From contig RFIZ01000001.1 in assembly GCA_003695105.1 (NCBI GenBank), positions 1 to 10,424 on the forward strand: a DNA stretch of 10,424 bases. Direction: 5' to 3'. A model generated the notes under the pieces. That model was not told the DNA's origin. It did no database searches and saw nothing but the letters and a program-made list of their open reading frames with translations. The translations under genes were made by a program, and so were the position numbers. Of the stretch, positions 1 to 5,288 are shown one piece after another. The number at the start of each line of letters is the position of its first letter. The stretch's first letter is position 1. Origin of the DNA: Fidelibacterota bacterium (lineage in GTDB: Bacteria > Fidelibacterota > Marinisomatia > Marinisomatales > J089).

Positions 1-129
1 GAAATGGCCGGCCGCCAGCTCTGCGGCGGCATGGCGGGCCAGGTCTTCGAAAGTCAGGTGCCGGAACCAGGTTTTTCCCGATCCGGGGACCTGGCGCCGC
101 ACAAAATCACTGACGCCGACCGTGATCAT
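1..129 (-). CDS. Unrecognised protein, N-terminal 43 residues only
   Basis: A reading frame starts at an ATG on the minus strand (129-127) and stays open to the left edge, so only the first 43 residues are visible. It begins MITVGVSDFVRRQVPGSGKT and continues with WFRHLTFEDLARHAA. There is no signal peptide or membrane segment, so a cytoplasmic protein is likely. A good Shine-Dalgarno (AGAGGA, 140-135) sits 5 bases before the ATG, inside the last codons of the upstream gene, whose TGA ends one base before this start. That points to translational coupling. An ATG at 134-132 is in another frame and stops after two codons, so it is not the start. The PGSGKT string resembles part of a P-loop, but the full GxxxxGK[ST] spacing is absent, so I do not call an NTPase. 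I recognise no family from this fragment. Confidence 0.65.
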   Translation of the reverse strand, partial: MITVGVSDFVRRQVPGSGKTWFRHLTFEDLARHAAAELAAGHF

Positions 130-130
130 T

Positions 131-1015
131 TCATTCCTCTCCGGCGGGGGTGTCATCCGGAGTTTCTTCGACGGGCAGGGAAACGGATTTTTCCCGGCGT
201 TTCCGCTCCCGGTAGTCCAGGACCGCCATTCCCACGACACCAAAGCCCAGCAAAAAGGCCAGGGCCTTGATCAGTCCTCCCAGGAAGGGTACCCAGCCCA
301 GCACCGCCAGCAGGAGCAGGCCCAGCACGACCTGAATCAGGAGACTGGACTGCGATTGATGCAATCCCTGGAGGAGCCGGCGTCCCACCAGGGAGGCGCT
401 GATGAAATAGCCCAGGAATCCTGCCAGCACCACCGCCACGACGACGATGGGGATCAGGGCGATGCCCACGATGGTGATCACCAGAAAAATCAACACCGGC
501 ACAAAGAACAGACTTTGGCCCAGGCCGTAAAGCAGCGCTTTTCCCGGTTCCACCTCCAGCCGGTTCCCCAGCGTGACAAAGGTCTCCGGGAACAAAAGCG
601 CCAGGAGGATGCCCACGGCCAGGAACCCGATCAGAGGTAAAAATGCCAGATAATGCAGGGGCCCCGGATAGAAGGGGCTGAAGCCGAAATGGTGCCGCCA
701 GTGGAAGGGGCTCATTTCCACCAGGTCGCCGTCGATTTCGGCTCCCGGTTCCGGATAGATATGGCCGCCGATGGACACCACGTCGCCCTGCACCCGGGCG
801 GAGGGACCCAGATACACATCTCCGCCGAAGGAAACGGCAGATTCGGTGATTTCTCCGAAAATCTGGACGTCCCCGCCGATGGAAATCACCGCTTCCAGCG
901 ATTGATCGCGGTTGACGCGCACGTCATCACCGAAGCGCACAATGGTTCGGTCCCGGGACCAGCCCAGAGTGGTCAGGAGCAGGACCAGGAGGAGAGCGGT
1001 AGTATTGCGTTTCAT
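131..1015 (-). CDS. Exported bactofilin-like repeat protein with C-terminal membrane domain
   Basis: The 294-residue protein has a signal peptide (residues 1-20, hydrophobic core ALLLVLLLTTL). It is followed by three imperfect repeats of about 19 residues (roughly 41-59, 60-78, 79-97), each with an AVxxGGDVxI-like strand and a GxxxGD-like turn. This is the pattern of the bactofilin/polymer-forming beta-helix fold. After a His/Pro/Phe-rich linker (101-121) come about five hydrophobic stretches (near 122-142, 164-185, 187-209, 226-240, 244-265) and a charged, acidic C-terminus. The repeats are therefore predicted on the outer face of the cytoplasmic membrane, unlike classical cytoplasmic bactofilins. 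The start is supported by AAAGGA 7 bases before the ATG. It lies 56 bases after ybjQ and is nearly fused to the next gene. The family call rests on repeat pattern; a scaffold or envelope-stress role is inference. Confidence 0.72.
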   Translation of the reverse strand: MKRNTTALLLVLLLTTLGWSRDRTIVRFGDDVRVNRDQSLEAVISIGGDVQIFGEITESAVSFGGDVYLGPSARVQGDVVSIGGHIYPEPGAEIDGDLVEMSPFHWRHHFGFSPFYPGPLHYLAFLPLIGFLAVGILLALLFPETFVTLGNRLEVEPGKALLYGLGQSLFFVPVLIFLVITIVGIALIPIVVVAVVLAGFLGYFISASLVGRRLLQGLHQSQSSLLIQVVLGLLLLAVLGWVPFLGGLIKALAFLLGFGVVGMAVLDYRERKRREKSVSLPVEETPDDTPAGEE

Positions 1016-1071
1016 CGCGTATCCTTTCCGTAAGTAGGGATTAGACTCCCTGTGGCCGGTTTGGTTGTCGG

Positions 1072-1404
1072 TCAGGAGGGTTCCACCACTACGGCGGTGC
1101 CGCTGGCGCTCACCATGAGCATATTTCCGGCGGTGGAGGCGGAGAGGGTTTCGTAGTCCAGATCCACGCCGACGATGGCGTTGGCGCTCAGCTTGCGGGC
1201 TTCGGCCTGCATTTCCTCCAGGGCGATGTCCTTGGCTTTGCGTAATTCTTCTTCGTAGGCTGCCGCCCGACCGCCGATGATGTCCCGGATGCCGGCGAAC
1301 AGATCGCGGAAAATGTTGGCGCCCAGAATGGCATCGCCGGTGACGACGCCCAGATAGGATTTGATGGACGAGCCTTCCAGGGAGGGAGTGGTTGACAAGA
1401 GCAT
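1072..1404 (-). CDS. YbjQ/UPF0145 family protein
   Basis: This 110-residue protein matches the small YbjQ (UPF0145, DUF74) family, usually about 100-110 residues, known from structures as a ring-forming oligomer and often labelled a putative heavy-metal-binding domain. Its biochemical role is unsettled. Recognisable elements are the N-terminal strand with YLGVVTGDAILGANIFRD, the IRDIIGGRAAAYEEELRKA helix, and the C-terminal core with ANAIVGVDLDYE and a small-residue-rich strand ending in TAVVVEP. There is no signal peptide. The start has a GAGGAG Shine-Dalgarno, 7 bases before ATG, that overlaps the stop codon of gpmI. The 11-base gap implies co-transcription and probably coupled translation with gpmI. 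No functional link to glycolysis is evident, so the pairing may simply be operon packing. Confidence 0.88.
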   Translation of the reverse strand: MLLSTTPSLEGSSIKSYLGVVTGDAILGANIFRDLFAGIRDIIGGRAAAYEEELRKAKDIALEEMQAEARKLSANAIVGVDLDYETLSASTAGNMLMVSASGTAVVVEPS

Positions 1405-1415
1405 GAGATGTCTCC

Positions 1416-3002
1416 TCAGGTTTTGGGGTTTAACAGGGGTGTGGCCGTCATGTCCGGCGGGACGGGGAGCCCCAGAAGTTGCAACAGGGTGGGTCCGATA
1501 TCCGGCAGGATGCCCCGCTCCCGCATCCGGTACGAAGAGGCATCACCGGCGATGTAGACACAGTCCACCGGTTGGGTGGAATGGCTGGTGCGCACCCGGC
1601 CGGTTTCGTAATCGATCATTTGGTCGGAATTGCCGTGGTCGGCGGTGAGGAGAATTTTTCCTCCCCGTTCCAAGATGGCCGGCACCACCCGGCTCAGGCA
1701 ACCGTCGATCACTTCCAGAGCCGTCTTCGCCGCCTCGAAATTGCCCGTGTGTCCCACCATGTCTCCGTTGGCGTAATTGATCAGAATGAAGGAATAAGGA
1801 TTGTCCTCCAGTCGCCGGAGCACTTCTTCGGTCACCGGCAGGGCGTCCATCTCGGGATGGTCGGCGAAACTGGCGGGATCAAAACGACTGGGAATTTCCA
1901 CCTGATCCTCGCCCGGAAAGGGCGTGGTGGACTTGCCGTTGAAAAAACTGGTGACGTGGCGAAATTTCTGGGTTTCGGCGATCCGCAATTGGCGCCAGCC
2001 CCGGCGGGAAATGATTTCCCCCACCAGATTCGTCAGCGCGGCGGATTCGGTCGAATCCGTCTGGAGGAGATAGGGTTGAAATTCATCGTAGTAGCGGGTG
2101 AGTCCCACGTACACCACCCGGGGGCGCCGGGACCTCTTGCCCGGGTAGGTGTCTTCCACGAAGGCCATGGAGAGCTGGATCGCCCGGTCCTGGCGGTAAT
2201 TGGTATGGATCACGCTGTCGCCGTCCTGGATGCCTGTGTAGCCTTCCACCACATGGGGCGGAATGTATTCGTCACCCATGGGTTCCCCGGTAGGGGTGCG
2301 GTCCTGTTCATAGGACGCCTCGACGGCCGCCTCCGGATCCGCCACGACCCGCCCTTTGGCGGCCACCAGGCAGGCGTAGGCCTGATCGGTGAGGTCCCAG
2401 TTTTTGGCCCGGTCCATGGCGTAATAGCGTCCCATGAAGGTGCCGATCCGGCAGTGGCCGATTTCCTCCATGACCGGCCGCAGTTGGGCCCAGTATTCCA
2501 GGGTGCTCCGGGGGGGCGTGTCCCGCCCGTCCAGAAAGGGATGCACGACGATTTCACCCGCCGGGTTTTCCTGGCGCGCCTGCCGCAGCATGCGGAAAAG
2601 ATGATCCTGATGGGCGTGGACGCCTTCGTCCTGCAACAGGCCCAGAAAATGGAGTCGGGAGTTCCGGGTTTTCCAGTTGGCTACCGCCCGCTGCCACCAG
2701 GACGTCCGGTAGAGAGCGCCCGAAGCCAATTGATCGTTGATCCGTTTCAATTCCTGTTCAATGACCCGGCCGGCGCCCATGCAGAGATGCCCCACTTCGC
2801 TGGATCCCTGAAAACCCGGCGGCAGGCCCACGGCTTCACCGGAGGCGTCCAGCAGACAGGAAGGGTAGCGCGAGTGCAAGTGATCGAGAAAGGGTGTCCG
2901 GGCGGCCAGCACGGCATTGCCCCGGGGGTTTTCGTTATGTCCCACGCCGTCCAGGACAATCAGGACCACCGGAGCCACCGGCGGCGATTCAGGGTGTGTC
3001 AC
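1416..3002 (-). CDS. gpmI: 2,3-bisphosphoglycerate-independent phosphoglycerate mutase
   Basis: This enzyme interconverts 3- and 2-phosphoglycerate in glycolysis and gluconeogenesis through a phosphoserine intermediate, using two Mn ions. The protein is 528 residues, near the family norm of about 510-515, with a slightly long N-terminus. Alkaline-phosphatase-fold motifs are present: metal ligand D18 in VLDGVG, catalytic S68 in SSEVGH, H129 in GVHAHQDH, HPFLDGRDTPP (154-164), YYAMDR (193-198), NYRQDRA (268-274), NGDMVGHTGN (412-421), TADHGN (453-458) and H474 in TSHS. The usual GNSEVGH is GSSEVGH here, and the usual FRPDR is YRQDR. The start codon is GTG, chosen because AAGGAG lies 5 bases upstream and the next residues fit the family. 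It sits 57 bases after the exported hydrolase gene and 11 before ybjQ. All catalytic positions I could place are intact. Confidence 0.97.
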   Translation of the reverse strand: MTHPESPPVAPVVLIVLDGVGHNENPRGNAVLAARTPFLDHLHSRYPSCLLDASGEAVGLPPGFQGSSEVGHLCMGAGRVIEQELKRINDQLASGALYRTSWWQRAVANWKTRNSRLHFLGLLQDEGVHAHQDHLFRMLRQARQENPAGEIVVHPFLDGRDTPPRSTLEYWAQLRPVMEEIGHCRIGTFMGRYYAMDRAKNWDLTDQAYACLVAAKGRVVADPEAAVEASYEQDRTPTGEPMGDEYIPPHVVEGYTGIQDGDSVIHTNYRQDRAIQLSMAFVEDTYPGKRSRRPRVVYVGLTRYYDEFQPYLLQTDSTESAALTNLVGEIISRRGWRQLRIAETQKFRHVTSFFNGKSTTPFPGEDQVEIPSRFDPASFADHPEMDALPVTEEVLRRLEDNPYSFILINYANGDMVGHTGNFEAAKTALEVIDGCLSRVVPAILERGGKILLTADHGNSDQMIDYETGRVRTSHSTQPVDCVYIAGDASSYRMRERGILPDIGPTLLQLLGLPVPPDMTATPLLNPKT

Positions 3003-3013
3003 AACTACTCCTT
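3000..3013 (-). promoter_or_regulatory. Ribosome binding site fixing the gpmI GTG start
   Basis: On the minus strand AAGGAG (3013-3008), a TAGTT spacer and GTG (3002-3000) follow each other. The ideal Shine-Dalgarno spacing decides the non-ATG start. There is no competing in-frame ATG before the conserved VLDG motif. Confidence 0.8.
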
Positions 3014-3018
3014 GATTG

Positions 3019-3028
3019 GGTTTAAACC
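3019..3028. promoter_or_regulatory. Perfect 10-bp palindrome upstream of gpmI
   Basis: GGTTTAAACC is a perfect palindrome 5 bases upstream of the gpmI Shine-Dalgarno, inside the 57-base gap between the exported hydrolase gene and gpmI. It could be an operator half-pair or chance. No good -35/-10 pair accompanies it, and it is too short for a terminator stem and lacks a T-tract. Confidence 0.15.
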
Positions 3029-3059
3029 AGAGAAAGACGTTTATCCGCCAGCCGGGAGT

Positions 3060-4079
3060 TTACTGGCGCAGGAATTGATTCACAACCCGAACGAAGCGTT
3101 CCTTCTCACACCCGGGGGCCAGATGACCGCAGTCGTTGTCGAATTCCACCAGGGTTGCACCGGCGGAGCGGGCCCATTCCCGGGCCGGTTCGGGCGTGAC
3201 CAGGTGGTCCTGCCGGGAGACGATAATCAGACAGGGCGCCCGTACCCGGGAGAGGGTCGCCTCCAGGTCGTGTCCATAGGGACGGGTGACGTCGTGGACC
3301 AGCATGGCCTGCACCTGGCGGGTCCAGTCCCAGAGTCGAAAGCGCTGTCGGAACCGCTGTTCATAGGCGCGGATGAAGTCCGGCACGGAATCCCGCCGGG
3401 TCCGGCGATTGCGGTAGGCGGGGGTATAGGCGTTCAACACCTGGATCAGGGCCACCTCGTTGGCGATGATGCTGTCCGGCAGGGCGGCCTCCTGTCCGGC
3501 CCGGATGGCCGCCAGTTCCGCTTCCAGCACCAGGCGGCTGTGGGCCGATAGCCAGGGGACCCCCACGTAGCTGACGGCTTTGTCCATGAAACCGGGATAG
3601 TCCACCACCCATTGAAACACCTGCATCCCTCCCATGGACCCGCCCAGAATGGCATAGACGTGATGAAGCTGCAGTCCCCGGGTGAGGGCCTGATATTGGG
3701 CCCGGACCATGTCCCCGATGGTAAAGCGGGGGAAGGCCGCTGCCGGTTGATCGGAACTGGTGGACGGAGAGGACGACACTCCGTTCCCCAGGGCATCCAG
3801 TACCAGAAAGGTGAAACGGGTCGTGTCCAGCAGGTTGTCCGGGCCGGTGAGGGCCGCCAGGTCGGCGGAATGGCCGCCGAACCAGGTGGGTACCACGACC
3901 ACCGGCCGGGCGGTCAGGTCGGCGGATCCGTACCGGCGATACCCCTGTCGGGCGTTGAGGATTTGGGCTCCGCTTTCCAGTGGAAAGTCCCCCAGGGAAA
4001 TCCACTGCTGGGGCGCCTGGGCCCGGGCGATCACCGCCGGGAACACCAGCAGAAAGAGGATGAACCGCCGGATGGTCAT
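3060..4079 (-). CDS. Exported alpha/beta hydrolase of the homoserine acetyltransferase (MetX-like) fold
   Basis: This 339-residue protein has a signal peptide (1-20, RRFILFLLVFPAVIARA, cleavage near A20-Q21) followed by an alpha/beta-hydrolase domain. The catalytic triad is visible: nucleophile S148 in LGGSMGGMQ, acid D291 in VSRQDHLVTP and base H319 in CGHLAPG. The ALTGPDNLLDTTRFTFLVLD segment (76-95), the elbow GGSMGGMQ with QW following, and the helical insert after the nucleophile follow the MetX/homoserine O-acetyltransferase branch. Cytoplasmic MetX has no signal peptide. Export, and no methionine genes nearby, argue against a biosynthetic role. An esterase or acyl hydrolase acting outside the cytoplasmic membrane is more likely, with unknown substrate. 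No strong Shine-Dalgarno precedes the ATG (only GGAT 8 bases upstream). It is 70 bases after the amidase gene. Confidence 0.82.
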   Translation of the reverse strand: MTIRRFILFLLVFPAVIARAQAPQQWISLGDFPLESGAQILNARQGYRRYGSADLTARPVVVVPTWFGGHSADLAALTGPDNLLDTTRFTFLVLDALGNGVSSSPSTSSDQPAAAFPRFTIGDMVRAQYQALTRGLQLHHVYAILGGSMGGMQVFQWVVDYPGFMDKAVSYVGVPWLSAHSRLVLEAELAAIRAGQEAALPDSIIANEVALIQVLNAYTPAYRNRRTRRDSVPDFIRAYEQRFRQRFRLWDWTRQVQAMLVHDVTRPYGHDLEATLSRVRAPCLIIVSRQDHLVTPEPAREWARSAGATLVEFDNDCGHLAPGCEKERFVRVVNQFLRQ

Positions 4080-4149
4080 GGGGTGGATCCGGATCTCCGG
4101 GAAGGCCGTTCTTGGGGGAGGAAAGTCAGGTCTCAGAGGAAGGTTGCGG

Positions 4150-4791
4150 TCATTCGTTTTCGGTCGGGAAGGCGGGGGTCATGTCCAACAGACGTTGCAC
4201 ATGGGCCTGAAGTTCGCCCGATTCCAGGTATTGATAGAGGTCCTTCCCGGGGCAAAGGGTTTCGGCGTAATCTTTGTGGCCCTTGACATTCCAGAGGGGC
4301 ACTTCATAGGTGCGGGACAGGAAAGCCGTCAGTTTTATCAGGGAATTCCATTGGGCCTGGGTCACCTTCTGTTCTTCGAAATTTCCCATGAGACAGATCA
4401 GGGCATGCCCCCGGGGATCGTAGGTCGTGTTGGTGTCCCCGGGATAATTCAGGGGCCGGCATTCATAGATCACCCCGTTCAGATCGATCATGAAGTGGTA
4501 GGGAATATCGATCCAGGGCCGTTCGGTGCGGCTCCATTCCTGGAGATGCCGCAGGTATTCCACCGGATCCTTATCGTCCGGGAAATAGACCCCGCTGTGG
4601 TGGATCGTAATGCGCTGAATGGTGTGCTGGGGAATCGTGTCCCGAAGCGCTTTCCAGCCCCAGTCTTCCCGCTTGACCACTCCCAGATCGGAGGGGTAAT
4701 CGGGATGGGCGATGGGAAAGACGGGCGGGGTGGTGGGCGCGCAGCTCATCACCAGCGCCAGCCCGGCAGTCAGAAGAAAAGCACGCTTCAT
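4150..4791 (-). CDS. Lipoprotein N-acetylmuramoyl-L-alanine amidase (Amidase_2/PGRP fold)
   Basis: The product should cut the bond between N-acetylmuramic acid and the L-alanine of the stem peptide. The 213-residue protein opens with a lipoprotein signal (MKRAFLLTAGLALVMSC, lipobox VMSC, lipidated C17), so it is predicted to be membrane-anchored and to act on peptidoglycan. Zinc ligands of the T7-lysozyme/PGRP-type fold are visible: H64 in ITIHHSG, H172 in VKGHKD and C180 in TLCPGKDL. Y98 in IPYHF and K183 match the usual catalytic positions. NYPGDTNTTYDPRGHALICLMGNFE (115-139 region) is also typical of the family. The frame extends upstream to 4944 but would overlap yggT completely, and the lipoprotein signal fixes the start at 4791. 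Its Shine-Dalgarno is poor. With an 8-base gap after yggT, translation may be coupled. Recycling versus remodelling is not decidable. Confidence 0.9.
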   Translation of the reverse strand: MKRAFLLTAGLALVMSCAPTTPPVFPIAHPDYPSDLGVVKREDWGWKALRDTIPQHTIQRITIHHSGVYFPDDKDPVEYLRHLQEWSRTERPWIDIPYHFMIDLNGVIYECRPLNYPGDTNTTYDPRGHALICLMGNFEEQKVTQAQWNSLIKLTAFLSRTYEVPLWNVKGHKDYAETLCPGKDLYQYLESGELQAHVQRLLDMTPAFPTENE

Positions 4792-4799
4792 GCCGTTTG

Positions 4800-5048
4800 T
4801 CAGGTCAGGAGCCAGATGACCAGTTTCCGCAGGATGCCCAGGGCGAAAAAGGCCCAGAGGGGGGACAGATCCACGCCGATGTTCAGCGGTGGGATGAGCT
4901 GTTGGAAGGGACGGATGAGCGGGTCGGTGATCCGGTACAGCCACAGGATGACTTCGTTGTAGGGGTTATGAGGGATCCAGGACAAAACGACCCGGACGAG
5001 CAACGCCAGCGTCAGGAGCTGGAAGAGAAAATCGATGAGTGTAACCAT
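4800..5048 (-). CDS. yggT: YggT family small membrane protein
   Basis: This 82-residue protein matches the YggT family (about 80-100 residues in the single-domain form), small integral membrane proteins often encoded near cell-division, proline-synthesis or osmotic-stress genes. Its biochemical function is unclear. The pattern is diagnostic: a first membrane helix (about 4-24, IDFLFQLLTLALLVRVVLSW), the motif WIPHNPYN, then LYRITDPLIRPFQQLIPP, and a second helix (62-81, LSPLWAFFALGILRKLVIWL). The DPLIRPFQ and LIPP elements are the family's best-conserved parts. It is the first gene of the leftward group. The nearest Shine-Dalgarno-like sequence (AAGGA) is 14 bases before the ATG, so the start is supported mainly by family length. 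An upstream ATG is followed at once by TAA. Confidence 0.92.
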   Translation of the reverse strand: MVTLIDFLFQLLTLALLVRVVLSWIPHNPYNEVILWLYRITDPLIRPFQQLIPPLNIGVDLSPLWAFFALGILRKLVIWLLT

Positions 5049-5288
5049 GAAAAAATTTACATCCTTCCATCTGTTGGCAGAAAGCGTTGATCGACAGACC
5101 GGAACCGGCCCCTGCCGATGTCGACGGCGGAAGGTCTCTCCCGTCGGTCATCGGGATGTACCTGCGTTTTCCCCCGGGTTCCGATACCGGAACCGATCGA
5201 CGAGAAATGGAAAGCTCATTTAGCATTCCCTTCCGAATTCCGTAATATCAGGCCCGGATTTTGATGCCGTACACTTCCTTTGGTTTCC
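5049..5288. promoter_or_regulatory. Divergent intergenic region between yggT and dnaE
   Basis: These 240 bases separate the first genes of two divergent groups, so both must have promoters here or be transcribed from within it. On the plus strand the best sigma70-like pair I can place is TTAGCA (5220-5225) and TAATAT (5243-5248), 17 bases apart, each matching consensus at 4 of 6 positions; it is weak. No convincing leftward promoter is visible. The region contains a 7-bp inverted repeat and two copies of CCGGAACC (5099-5106, 5187-5194), each near a GATCGAC. Short open frames cross it on both strands but lack Shine-Dalgarno sequences and protein-like features, so I do not call genes. Confidence 0.45.
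5177..5194. repeat. Inverted repeat in the dnaE-yggT promoter region
   Basis: GGTTCCG and CGGAACC flank the 4-base centre ATAC. The site lies 26 bases upstream of the weak dnaE promoter candidate. It could be a regulator site or a small hairpin. There is no T-tract, so a terminator is unlikely. Confidence 0.35.

Noticed and set aside
1..129. P-loop NTPase call from the PGSGKT string
   Set aside because: Walker A needs GxxxxGK[ST]. Here the residues before GSGKT are RRQVP, with no glycine at the required spacing and no preceding hydrophobic beta-strand.
1036..1051. AGGGA/TCCCT hairpin between ybjQ and the bactofilin-like gene as a terminator
   Set aside because: The stem is only 5 bp with a 6-base loop, and no T-tract follows on the minus strand.
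1479..3551. Open plus-strand frame of about 690 codons opposite gpmI and part of the exported hydrolase gene
   Set aside because: It is codon-aligned with both minus-strand genes and open for the same codon-usage reason. It has no ribosome binding site or recognisable domain, and both sense genes are clearly real.
4080..4149. CCGGA/TCCGG element in the gap before the exported hydrolase gene as a regulatory hairpin
   Set aside because: Only 4-5 bp can pair with almost no loop, and such GC-rich words are common in this sequence. I see no promoter in the gap.
4792..4944. N-terminal extension of the amidase by 51 residues
   Set aside because: The extension would lie entirely within yggT and is Pro/His-rich. 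The lipoprotein signal beginning at 4791 is a far better start.
5047..5223. Short plus-strand frame (58 codons from MKKFTSF) in the divergent region
   Set aside because: It has no Shine-Dalgarno, no domain, and an Arg/Cys-rich composition typical of translated non-coding GC-rich DNA. Its start overlaps the yggT start on the other strand.
4966..5226. Minus-strand frame of 86 codons overlapping the start of yggT
   Set aside because: It overlaps yggT in a different frame, and the composition is not protein-like. YggT is a strong family match.
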